A stretch of DNA of 64,000 nucleotides, taken from contig NZ_LAPZ01000005.1 of assembly GCF_002120225.1 (NCBI RefSeq), positions 1 to 64,000 of the forward strand, read 5' to 3'. Positions 26,272-33,796 of this stretch are shown here, one piece after another. The notes beneath the pieces are model-generated. The model saw only the letters and a list, made by a program, of their open reading frames with translations. It had not been told where the DNA came from and searched no databases. Each line of letters opens with the position of its first letter. Within the stretch, counting starts at the first letter, position 1. This stretch comes from Tenacibaculum holothuriorum (lineage in GTDB: Bacteria; Bacteroidota; Bacteroidia; Flavobacteriales; Flavobacteriaceae). A program made the translations under genes and the position numbers.

Positions 26272-26279
26272 TATGTTTG
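26272..26279 (+). promoter_or_regulatory. -7 box for the gene at 26308
   Basis: TATGTTTG matches TAnnTTTG, 28 bases before the ATG. A TTAACATATAGCTAA stretch at 26241-26255 partly resembles the palindrome at 15603-15616. Confidence 0.45.
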
Positions 26280-26307
26280 CGTAACCTCTTAATTTATAAT
26301 TTATAAC

Positions 26308-27651
26308 ATGAATAAAAAATTGTTTCTGTTACTACTGTTGTTATTTCCTTTTGTAATTAACGCACAGTATACCAGTGTTATAAATTCAAACAGACCTGGT
26401 TTTTCAGAAAGTCCGTATAGCGTTGGTACTGGAGTTTATCAGTTTGAAAGTAGTTTGTTTTTTCGAAAAGCAGAAGCTACACCAACCTTTAGTAATCCAC
26501 AAGCGTTAGGTTTAAACTTATTATTTCGTACAAGTTTTTTATTCGATAAATTAGAATTAAACTTAAACACTACGCTCTCAAACGACAAAATAGCATTTAA
26601 AAATATTTTTACATCTACACATACCGAAACCGGTTTAAGCCAATTTACCTTAGGAGCAAAATATTTAGTATATACACCAACTTATGCTGATAAAAAGAAA
26701 GAAATTAGAAGCTGGAAAGCTCGTCATTCTTTTGATTGGAAGCGTTGGATTCCTCACGTAGGTGTTTATGCAGGTTTAAACTTCGGAAGTTTTTTAACGA
26801 ATTACCATGAAAGAGGTGGAATTTCACCAAAAATTGGAGTTTTATTACAAAATGAGTTTTCTGATCAGTTAAGAATGATCACAAACTTTTACTACGACTA
26901 TATTGGTACAGATTATTCTCAGTTTTCATATATAGTTACAGGAACATATAATTTTAATGATTATTGGTCGGGTTTTGCAGAAATTCAAACTCAATTCGAA
27001 AAATATGAAAACAAGACTAATATTGGTGGAGGTTTAGCATACTTATACAATGAAAATCTACAGTTTAATGGAACTCTAAGAGGAATGTTCGAAAGAGATA
27101 ATGCTGGTGTTTATATTGGCGTTGGTGTATCGTACAGGTTAGACAGACATATTGATGAGTTTTCTGAAATAGATGAATTCGGAAATAAAATTGAAGAACA
27201 AGAAAATCCGTCTTACAAAGAAAATAAAGGTTTCTTTGGTCGCTTATTTAGTAAAATAGGAAGTGTTTTTAAGAAGAAAGACAAAAAAGTAGAGTTAGAT
27301 ATTTCTCCTGAAGAAAAGAAAAAAGCAGAAAATACTGAAGATACTAAACCAAAAAGGGTTCGTCAAAAATCTATTTTAGACGTTATTACCAAAGAAGACG
27401 CTAAACTGAAGAAAAAAACAGCTAAAGCTAAAGAAAAAGCCGAAAAGAAGGCGAAGAAAAAAGCTGAGAAAGAGCAGCGAAAATTAGAAAAGGATAAAGA
27501 AAAAGAAGCTCGTAAAAAAGAGAAAGAAAAAAGAAAGCTCGAAAAAGAAATTGAGCAAATGGAATACGAGTTAAAAAAAGAAGAAGAAAAAGAACGAAAA
27601 GAAAAAGAAAAAAAGGCTAAGGAAAAGAAGAAAAAAGAAGATCAAAAATAA
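26308..27651 (+). CDS. Outer-membrane barrel protein with a long Lys/Glu tail
   Basis: 447 residues starting at an ATG. There is a signal peptide to about 21 (FPFVINAQ). The next 270 residues have beta-barrel character (TSVINSNRPGFSESPYSVGTG, alternating aromatic strands, GVSYRLDRHIDEF) and resemble the MetA-pathway/transporter porin-like family. From about residue 318 to the end the protein is almost wholly Lys, Glu and Ala, predicted as one long charged helix or coiled coil (KKKAEKEQRKLEKDKEKEAR). The tail is unusual for a barrel and might bind peptidoglycan or nucleic acid. It sits upstream of an acetyltransferase gene in the same direction. Confidence 0.78.
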   Translation: MNKKLFLLLLLLFPFVINAQYTSVINSNRPGFSESPYSVGTGVYQFESSLFFRKAEATPTFSNPQALGLNLLFRTSFLFDKLELNLNTTLSNDKIAFKNIFTSTHTETGLSQFTLGAKYLVYTPTYADKKKEIRSWKARHSFDWKRWIPHVGVYAGLNFGSFLTNYHERGGISPKIGVLLQNEFSDQLRMITNFYYDYIGTDYSQFSYIVTGTYNFNDYWSGFAEIQTQFEKYENKTNIGGGLAYLYNENLQFNGTLRGMFERDNAGVYIGVGVSYRLDRHIDEFSEIDEFGNKIEEQENPSYKENKGFFGRLFSKIGSVFKKKDKKVELDISPEEKKKAENTEDTKPKRVRQKSILDVITKEDAKLKKKTAKAKEKAEKKAKKKAEKEQRKLEKDKEKEARKKEKEKRKLEKEIEQMEYELKKEEEKERKEKEKKAKEKKKKEDQK

Positions 27652-27675
27652 TCTTATAAATAGTACATTTGTTAC

Positions 27676-28794
27676 ATGATTGTAATAAAAGAAATAACTT
27701 CAAAAAAGGAAATGAAACAGTTTGTTAAATTTCCTTTTTCTCTTTATAAAAATAATAAATATTGGGTTCCTCCAATTATTAAAGACGAGCTTGCTACGTT
27801 CGACAAAACTCAAAACCCAGTATTTAAACAAGCAGATGCAACTTTTTTACTTGCCTACAAGAACAATAAAATTGTAGGTCGATTAATTGCTATAATTAAT
27901 CGATATGAAGTTGAGCTACAAAATATAAAAAAAATGCGTTTTGGTTGGTTTGATGTTATTGATGATATTGAAGTTTCTAAAGCTTTATTAAATCGAGTAA
28001 AAGAAATCGGAGTTCAAAATAACTTAAAATACATCGAAGGACCAATTGGCTTTAACAACCTCGATAAAACAGGTGTTCTTACAGATGGTTTCGACCACAT
28101 AGGCACCATGATTACTTGGTACAATCATCCGTATTATAAAGAGCATTTAGAACAATTAGGATTTATAAAAGAAAAAGAATACTTAGAACATAAGTTTAAA
28201 TACGATCATCAGAGTTTTTCTAGATACAAAAGGTTTAGTGCCTTGATTAAAGAAAAATATCAGTTAACTTCTATGAACTTTACCTCATCGAAACAAATTA
28301 TGCCATATGTAGATGAGATGTTTGAATTATTCAGCAAAACCTATTCAAAACTTTCTACTTATGTTCCAATTTCTGATGAGCAAATAGAATATTTTAAAAA
28401 CAAATACATTAGTTTTATAAACCCTGAGTACATTAAGTTTATAAAAGATAAAGATGATAAACTTATTGCTTTTGCTATTGTGATGCCTTCTTTTTCTGAA
28501 GCACTACAAAAAGCAAATGGTAAGTTATTTCCTTTCGGAATTTTTCATCTACTGAAAGCAAGGAAAAGCTCAAAAAATGTTACTTTCTATCTAATTGGTG
28601 TTGAGCCAGAATATCAAAACAAAGGGGTTACTGCTATTATTTTTGATGAATTTATGCAAGTGTTTCAACAAAAAGGAATAGAATACTGTATAAGAACTCC
28701 TGAATTAGAAGAGAATGAAGCTATTCAGAAAATCTGGAAAGTTTTCAATCCGATAGTACATAAAAGAAGAAGAACCTATAGATTAGACTTATAA
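27676..28794 (+). CDS. GNAT-like acyltransferase
   Basis: 372 residues starting at an ATG. The amino-terminal segment (VKFPFSLYKNNKYWVPP) is conserved in a flavobacterial GNAT-like family, and the end holds the GNAT core VTFYLIGVEPEYQNKGVTAIIFDEF (about 300-324), in which V/I-xx-x-Q-x-K-G is the acetyl-CoA loop. It is sometimes labelled GTP cyclohydrolase in databases, which the sequence does not support. The substrate is unknown. The stop overlaps the start of rsmE by one base (TAATG). Confidence 0.75.
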   Translation: MIVIKEITSKKEMKQFVKFPFSLYKNNKYWVPPIIKDELATFDKTQNPVFKQADATFLLAYKNNKIVGRLIAIINRYEVELQNIKKMRFGWFDVIDDIEVSKALLNRVKEIGVQNNLKYIEGPIGFNNLDKTGVLTDGFDHIGTMITWYNHPYYKEHLEQLGFIKEKEYLEHKFKYDHQSFSRYKRFSALIKEKYQLTSMNFTSSKQIMPYVDEMFELFSKTYSKLSTYVPISDEQIEYFKNKYISFINPEYIKFIKDKDDKLIAFAIVMPSFSEALQKANGKLFPFGIFHLLKARKSSKNVTFYLIGVEPEYQNKGVTAIIFDEFMQVFQQKGIEYCIRTPELEENEAIQKIWKVFNPIVHKRRRTYRLDL

Positions 28795-29501
28795 TGCAGC
28801 TTTTTTTCAATCAACATATTACAACAGAAACCTCTCAAATACAGTTTAGCAAAGAAGAAAGTAGACATATTGTTCGTGTTTTAAGAAAAAAAGAAGGAGA
28901 TATTCTTTATATAACAAACGGAGAAGGTTTCTTATTTACTTCTGAAATAATTATTGCAAGTGACAAAAAATGTATTGCTAAAGTTGTTACGATTGAAGAA
29001 AAACCTAATCATAGAAACTACTATTTACACATTGTAATTGCGCCTACTAAGAATAATGATAGATTAGAATGGTTTCTTGAAAAAGCAACCGAAATTGGTA
29101 TTGATGAAATCACTCCTATTATTTGTAAAAACTCTGAAAGAAAAGTTGTAAAGACTGAACGATTATCAAAAATTATTCAATCTGCTATGAAACAATCTTT
29201 ACAATTTACCTTACCAAAATTAAACGAACCTATTAAATTTTCTGATTTTATAAAAAAAGAAGATAACAGCAGCTTGTTTATTGCTCATTGCGAAGATTCA
29301 GAAAAAATAACACTTAAAAATAGTGCTTCAAAAAACACAAACTATACAATTTTAATTGGTCCTGAAGGTGATTTTTCTTCAACCGAAATAGAACAAGCCT
29401 TAACCAAAGGCTATCAACCAATTAGTCTTGGAAATACACGTCTAAGAACTGAAACTGCTGGTTTGGTCGCTGTACAAAATATTGCTTTTATAAACGAATA
29501 A
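28794..29501 (+). CDS. rsmE: 16S rRNA (uracil(1498)-N(3))-methyltransferase
   Basis: SPOUT-class enzyme that methylates U1498 of 16S rRNA. 235 residues with the family blocks IVRVLRKKEGD (about 23-33), LHIVIAPTKNNDRLEWFLEKATEIGIDEI (about 78-106), IGPEGDFSSTE (about 189-199) and LGNTRLRTETAG (about 213-224), the last two forming the knotted SAM site. It is translationally coupled to the GNAT-like gene by a TAATG overlap. Confidence 0.95.
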   Translation: MQLFFNQHITTETSQIQFSKEESRHIVRVLRKKEGDILYITNGEGFLFTSEIIIASDKKCIAKVVTIEEKPNHRNYYLHIVIAPTKNNDRLEWFLEKATEIGIDEITPIICKNSERKVVKTERLSKIIQSAMKQSLQFTLPKLNEPIKFSDFIKKEDNSSLFIAHCEDSEKITLKNSASKNTNYTILIGPEGDFSSTEIEQALTKGYQPISLGNTRLRTETAGLVAVQNIAFINE

Positions 29502-29541
29502 ACCTTTTTTTCTTTATATTTAGCTGTTAAAAGCTATAAAA

Positions 29542-30711
29542 TTGAGTACTCCTGAAGTTTTTAATTTATTTTTAATTGTAAGCGCATTACATGGTTTTGC
29601 ATTTTCTTTAATCCTTTTTTATTCAAAAAACGGAAAAGAAAAAAGTATGCTTTATCTAAATTTATTCATTCTTTCTATCTCCTTAAACAACTTACAATCT
29701 TGGGCATTAGAAAACAATTTATTTCAGCATAAATTTCTTTTAGATTACATACAAATACCTTGGCACTTATTATTAATGCCTTTTTGTTATACTTTCTTAA
29801 TTCATTATTTAAATATTGAAAAAAAGTCTGTTAATCTTCTTAAAATTTTCATTCCTGTTTTTATTTTAATGGTGTTAGCTCAAATCTCTTTTGTGCTATA
29901 TACCAAAGGAAGTTTAAGTCACGAAGATCATGACTATTTATATGAAAAATACACTTCTTTTGAAGAAATTGTAAGCTTCTTATCATCTATAGGTACTTTC
30001 TTTTATTCGTACTATATATTAATTTATAAGAAAGAAAAGTTATTTTCAAAAATCACTAGCTACGATAACTTAAAATGGATTTACACCTTTTTTAAGCTTT
30101 CCTTACTCGGCTACGTCTTATGGGTAACTGCATTAATTGTTAAGATAAACTTGAATTTTACTGGTTTTTTATTTTCATATTACCCACTAAGAATTTATAC
30201 TACTGTTTTAATTTACTGGTTAGGCTACCAAGGTTTAAGGCAGTTAAGAATTTTAAAAGAAAGAAAAAAAATACGAGAAAGTTTACTAGTTCACAACTTT
30301 CAAACAATTACTGCTGACTTTAAAGATAACGAGAGCACTTCCATTAACGGAATAGATAAAGAAAAGCACAGAGAACAATTTAAAGAAATTGACTCGTTTA
30401 TTAGAGACAATAAAATGTATTTAAAAAATAAATACACACTTCAAAATTTAGCTGAAGACACTAAACTTAGTACAAGTACACTTTCATTAATAATTAATAA
30501 TGTTGCTGATAAATCTTTTGTAGATTATTTAAATGAAATGAGAGTTGAACAGGCTAAAAAACTTCTTTTAGACCCAGATTATATCGATTATACAATTACT
30601 TCTATTGGATTAGAATCTGGTTTTAACTCAAAGTCTACATTTTACACTGTTTTTAAAAAACATGCAGGATTAACACCAGTAAGTTTTAAATCTTCTTCTA
30701 ATCATTTTTAA
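29542..30711 (+). CDS. Membrane-embedded AraC family regulator
   Basis: 389 residues starting at TTG 29542, which keeps the first membrane helix (NLFLIVSALHGFAFSLILFYS). The first 235 residues have about seven membrane helices. After a linker, residues about 285-389 are an AraC DNA-binding domain (LQNLAEDTKLSTSTLSLIIN and ESGFNSKSTFYTVFKKHAGLTPVSFK). No sensor domain outside the membrane is seen, so the membrane part itself is likely the input. The tandem small-RNA-like units begin 21 bases downstream, and their shared palindrome is a candidate target. Confidence 0.85.
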   Translation: MSTPEVFNLFLIVSALHGFAFSLILFYSKNGKEKSMLYLNLFILSISLNNLQSWALENNLFQHKFLLDYIQIPWHLLLMPFCYTFLIHYLNIEKKSVNLLKIFIPVFILMVLAQISFVLYTKGSLSHEDHDYLYEKYTSFEEIVSFLSSIGTFFYSYYILIYKKEKLFSKITSYDNLKWIYTFFKLSLLGYVLWVTALIVKINLNFTGFLFSYYPLRIYTTVLIYWLGYQGLRQLRILKERKKIRESLLVHNFQTITADFKDNESTSINGIDKEKHREQFKEIDSFIRDNKMYLKNKYTLQNLAEDTKLSTSTLSLIINNVADKSFVDYLNEMRVEQAKKLLLDPDYIDYTITSIGLESGFNSKSTFYTVFKKHAGLTPVSFKSSSNHF

Positions 30712-30731
30712 CATTTTTTGTACTAAAAATT

Positions 30732-30766
30732 AGTCCGAAATCATCCAACTTGGATGATTCCGAACT
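30732..30766. promoter_or_regulatory. 35-base palindromic operator, copy A
   Basis: AGTCCG and CGAACT are the outer arms, and ATCATCC/GGATGAT pair inside, so the 35 bases are nearly a perfect palindrome. The right end is 20 bases before TACATTTG (30787-30794). Copy B at 31002-31036 has the same length and the same 20-base spacing. No TTTG -33 box is present, so an activator site replacing it is likely. Confidence 0.6.
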
Positions 30767-30786
30767 TCAAATATCTATACTCTTTG

Positions 30787-30794
30787 TACATTTG
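30787..30794 (+). promoter_or_regulatory. -7 box TACATTTG of small-RNA unit A
   Basis: Full match to TAnnTTTG; the expected start is near 30800. It has a matching partner in unit B (TATATTTG at 31057-31064). Confidence 0.5.
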
Positions 30795-30799
30795 ATATG

Positions 30800-30936
30800 G
30801 AAATTGTTATAGAACAGAAAATTTTGAAGGGGTTTTTCTATTCTCTAAATTTCTAAAATCTACTGAGAGCTTATTCTCACTAGGAAAAGAAAAGGATTTT
30901 GACTAAAAACACTGCTAACTATAGCAGTGTTTTTTG
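30800..30936 (+). ncRNA. Candidate small RNA, unit A
   Basis: About 135 bases from the -7 box at 30787-30794 to a terminator. A hairpin AGAAAA/TTTTCT (30816-30839) has the loop TTTTGAAGGGGT, and a second weak stem GAGA/TCTC lies near 30864-30878. It ends at ACACTGCTA (30909-30917) paired with TAGCAGTGT (30922-30930) and six T. A 19-codon ORF starts at 30797, but that ATG is before the expected start, so I treat this as RNA. Function unknown. Confidence 0.5.
30906..30936 (+). terminator. Terminator of small-RNA unit A
   Basis: Nine-base-pair perfect stem ACACTGCTA/TAGCAGTGT with a four-base loop followed by T's. Confidence 0.9.
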
Positions 30937-31001
30937 CTCTACTAAAATTCAATTAAACTAGGACAAAAACTTACTTTTATACACTCTTTTTATAAAAAGT
31001 C

Positions 31002-31036
31002 AGTTCGAAAATACCGTATCTGGATAATTCCGAACT
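31002..31036. promoter_or_regulatory. 35-base palindromic operator, copy B
   Basis: AGTTCG and CGAACT are perfect outer arms, with TGGATAATTC inside as in copy A. It is 20 bases before TATATTTG (31057-31064). Copies A and B share AGTnCGAAA at the left and TGGATnATTCCGAACT at the right. One copy of CTTTTTATAAAAAG (30986-30999) is just upstream. Confidence 0.6.
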
Positions 31037-31056
31037 CTACTAAAAAACTTCTGAAT

Positions 31057-31064
31057 TATATTTG
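31057..31064 (+). promoter_or_regulatory. -7 box TATATTTG of small-RNA unit B
   Basis: Full match to TAnnTTTG, placed 20 bases after the palindrome as in unit A; the expected start is near 31070. Confidence 0.55.
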
Positions 31065-31069
31065 ATACG

Positions 31070-31173
31070 TAAATATTACAAATATTGTTTACTTGGGGGA
31101 GAACAATAGTATTTTGAGTGATATTTAAAATTTAAGGGGAAAGAAAACACCAATTAATTAATTGGTGTTTTTT
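31070..31173 (+). ncRNA. Candidate small RNA, unit B
   Basis: About 100 bases. Hairpin ATTGTT/AACAAT (31084-31107) has a 12-base loop TACTTGGGGGAG; a single-stranded TTTAAGGGGA (31131-31140) follows; the end is a terminator ACACCAAT/ATTGGTGT with T's (31147-31173). TTTAAGGGGA is exactly complementary to the terminator loop at 16476-16485. No ATG or likely ORF is present. Expression not shown. Confidence 0.5.
31145..31173 (+). terminator. Terminator of small-RNA unit B
   Basis: AAACACCAATTAATTAATTGG is a near-perfect palindrome (ACACCAAT with ATTGGTGT) followed by six T. Confidence 0.9.
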
Positions 31174-31213
31174 GTTGCACTTTTATTATATTGCTTTATT
31201 ATTCTTAGATATA

Positions 31214-31855
31214 ATGAAGAACACTTTACTATTTTTTTTTGCTCTTTTATCCTTATCTATATCTTCTCAAGAAATAGCTATTTTAAAATACAAGGGTAGT
31301 GGTGATTGGTACGCAAACCCAACTGCATTACCAAACCTCATTAAGTTCACTAACCAATATTGTAAAACTAGTATCTCAAAAAACATAGCTACTGTTTCTT
31401 CTGAAGACGAACAAATCTTCAACTACCCTATTCTCTTTATGACAGGACATGGAAATGTTTTTTTTAGTGATGATGATGCTACAAACTTAAAAAGCTACTT
31501 AATCTCTGGAGGATTTTTACATATCTCTGATAATTATGGCTTAGATAAATATATAAGAAGAGAGTTACAAAAAGTTTTTCCTAAAGCTCAATTTCAAGAG
31601 ATTCCTTTTAATCATCCAATATATCATCAAACATTTTCTTTTTCAAAAGGAGTTCCTAAAATTCATGAGCATGATAAAAAACAACCTCAAGGCTTAGGAA
31701 TTTTTCATGAGGGAAGATTAGTTATCTTTTATGATTACGAAAGTGATTTAAGTGATGGATGGGAAGATTATGCTGTACACAAAAACCCAAAAGAAATTAG
31801 AGAAAAGGCTTTAAAAATGGGCGCAAATATTATAGAATATGCTTTTAAAAACTAA
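31214..31855 (+). CDS. DUF4159 domain secreted protein
   Basis: 213 residues from ATG 31214, giving a signal peptide (KNTLLFFFALLSLSISSQ). A TTG 42 bases earlier is inside the small-RNA terminator and is rejected. The mature part has the family core KYKGSGDWYANPTALPNL, PILFMTGHGNVFFSDDD, GFLHISDNYG and IPFNHPIYH, the DUF4159 pattern found with bacterial MoxR/BatA operons or alone. The fold recalls ThuA-like amidotransferases. The function is unknown. It overlaps the start of the symporter gene by 17 bases. Confidence 0.83.
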   Translation: MKNTLLFFFALLSLSISSQEIAILKYKGSGDWYANPTALPNLIKFTNQYCKTSISKNIATVSSEDEQIFNYPILFMTGHGNVFFSDDDATNLKSYLISGGFLHISDNYGLDKYIRRELQKVFPKAQFQEIPFNHPIYHQTFSFSKGVPKIHEHDKKQPQGLGIFHEGRLVIFYDYESDLSDGWEDYAVHKNPKEIREKALKMGANIIEYAFKN

Positions 31856-32753
31856 CCCAACTCAAATAGATGATATTCAAATAAACTTTGATACTGAAGC
31901 CCTATGGATGCTAAACATAGCCTTAGCAATTATTATGTTTGGAGTAGCTTTAGACATAAAAATTGATGATTTTAAACGTTTAGCAAAAAATCCGAAGATT
32001 TTATTAGTCGGTATTTTTTCACAATTTTTACTACTTCCATTAATAACTTTTTTGGCAATATTAATTATAAAGCCATACCCAAGTTTTGCGCTAGGAATGA
32101 TGTTGGTAGCCGCATGCCCTGGAGGAAATGTCTCTAATTTTTTCAGTAAAATGGCAAAAGCAAATGCTGCTTTGTCAGTTAGTTTAACAGCTTTTGCTAC
32201 TTTAATATGCTTAATAATGACCCCATTAAATCTACAATTATGGGGTAGTTTATATCCACCTACAAATGCTATTTTAAAAACAGTAGCATTAAATCCGTAC
32301 GAGTTATTTAAGTTAGTTTTATTAATTCTTGGAATACCTTTGGTTTTAGGCATGCTAGTGAATCATTATCATGAAGAAATGGCTTTAAAAATAAATAAAG
32401 TATTAAGACCTTTTTCAATAACGGTATTCACGGTACTTATTGTTATTGCTCTATATGATAATTCTGAAATTTTCAAAAAGCACATACACTTAGTACTTTT
32501 CTTGGTTATTTTTCATAATATTTTAGCTTATTTTATTGGATATTTTACCGCCAAAGCCTTTAAACTTGATAAAAAGGATGTAAAAACAATAACTATTGAA
32601 ACTGGTATTCAGAATAGTGGATTAGGATTATTATTAGTTTTTGGCTTTTTTAATGGCTTAGGAGGAATGGCATTACTAACAGCTTTTTGGGGCGTTTGGG
32701 ATTTATTTTCTGGTATGGCACTAGCAACAATTTGGGGTAGAAACAAAAAATAA
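31839..32753 (+). CDS. Bile acid:sodium symporter family protein
   Basis: 304 residues and about nine membrane helices (LNIALAIIMFGVALDIKIDDF at the start). The conserved segment AACPGGNVSNFFSKMAKANAALSVSLTAFATLI (about 92-124) and ETGIQNSGLGLLL near 252-264 match the SBF/BASS family, in which the GGNVSN and ETGxQN stretches form the sodium and substrate site. Transported substrate in a marine bacterium is unknown (organic anions in general). It is co-transcribed with the DUF4159 gene and the acyltransferase. Confidence 0.9.
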   Translation: MLLKTNPTQIDDIQINFDTEALWMLNIALAIIMFGVALDIKIDDFKRLAKNPKILLVGIFSQFLLLPLITFLAILIIKPYPSFALGMMLVAACPGGNVSNFFSKMAKANAALSVSLTAFATLICLIMTPLNLQLWGSLYPPTNAILKTVALNPYELFKLVLLILGIPLVLGMLVNHYHEEMALKINKVLRPFSITVFTVLIVIALYDNSEIFKKHIHLVLFLVIFHNILAYFIGYFTAKAFKLDKKDVKTITIETGIQNSGLGLLLVFGFFNGLGGMALLTAFWGVWDLFSGMALATIWGRNKK

Positions 32754-33796
32754 TGCAAACACTATTATACTATTTTTTCAAAGTCTATGTAAGTACAGGT
32801 CTTTTCTTTTACAACAAAAGAATAAAAGTAGTTGGTGCTAATAATGTACCAAAAAAAGGAGCTGTTTTATTTTTAGCAAATCATCCAAACGGATTAATAG
32901 ACCCACTTCTTATTGCCACAAATACAAAAAGAAAAACTCACTTTTTAGTTAGAGCAGCAGTATTTAACAATAAAATTGTGGCTTCCTTTTTTAATCAATT
33001 AGGTATGATGCCTATTTATCGAATTAGAGATGGTGTAAAACAACTTTCTAAAAACGAAGCTATTTTTAATAAGTGTTTTAAAATATTAAATCAACAAAAA
33101 AGTCTCTTAATTTTTCCTGAAGGAAGTCATTTAAAGAAACGAACTATCCGCCCCCTTAGTAAAGGTTTTACGCGAATTGTATTTGGTGCTCTTGAAAAAC
33201 ATCCTGATTTAAAAATTCAATTAGTCCCTGTGGGAATAACATATCAGAATTCATCTAAATACCCTGGAAAAGTTGCTATTTATTATGGAAATCCGATTCT
33301 AGCTAATGATTTTTACAACAAAGAAAATTTAAATGAATCTGTAAAAAACATTAAAGATTCGGTCTCTAAACAACTTCAAGAGTTAAGTGTTCATATTCCA
33401 AACGATGAAAACTATGACGAAATAGAAAACACTTTAAACAAATTAAATACAGATTATACTGAAGTAACAAAAGTTAATCATTCTATTCTTAAGAACGATT
33501 TTAAAGCAAATACATCTAAACCTAAAAATTTTGCTTCAGTACTAAAAATAGCTCTTTTAATCAATAGTATTATTCCATATAGCTTATGGAAACTATTTTC
33601 TAAAAAAGTCTCTGAAATTGAGTTTATAGATACTTTTAGATTTGGAGTTTGTAGTGTTTTATTCCCTCTTTTTTATTTTCTACAAGGGTATATAATTTCA
33701 ATAATAACAAATACCTCAACCGGAATTATTTACACAGCCACATCTTTCTTATTAGCTTTAGTTTACAGTAAAACCATTACTACTCTCCCTGAATAG
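32753..33796 (+). CDS. 1-acylglycerol-3-phosphate acyltransferase-like (PlsC family) protein
   Basis: 347 residues; the start overlaps the symporter stop (TAATG). The catalytic block ANHPNGLIDPLLI (about 41-53) has His and Asp separated by five residues instead of the usual four, a form seen in Bacteroidota. FNQLGMMPIYRIRDG (about 78-92) and IFPEGSHLKKRTIRPLSKGFTRI (about 119-141) are acyltransferase motifs 2 and 3. Two or three helices at the carboxy end (about 260-345) anchor it in the membrane. It is convergent with the GH3 gene, with a 17-base overlap. Confidence 0.83.
   Translation: MQTLLYYFFKVYVSTGLFFYNKRIKVVGANNVPKKGAVLFLANHPNGLIDPLLIATNTKRKTHFLVRAAVFNNKIVASFFNQLGMMPIYRIRDGVKQLSKNEAIFNKCFKILNQQKSLLIFPEGSHLKKRTIRPLSKGFTRIVFGALEKHPDLKIQLVPVGITYQNSSKYPGKVAIYYGNPILANDFYNKENLNESVKNIKDSVSKQLQELSVHIPNDENYDEIENTLNKLNTDYTEVTKVNHSILKNDFKANTSKPKNFASVLKIALLINSIIPYSLWKLFSKKVSEIEFIDTFRFGVCSVLFPLFYFLQGYIISIITNTSTGIIYTATSFLLALVYSKTITTLPE

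Noticed and set aside
30797..30856. 19-codon ORF in small-RNA unit A (MEIVIEQKILKGFFYSLNF)
   Set aside because: Its ATG lies before the transcript start expected from the -7 box, and unit B has no counterpart.
31172..31213. TTG start at 31172 for the DUF4159 gene
   Set aside because: It lies inside the terminator of small-RNA unit B, and ATG 31214 gives a clean signal peptide.
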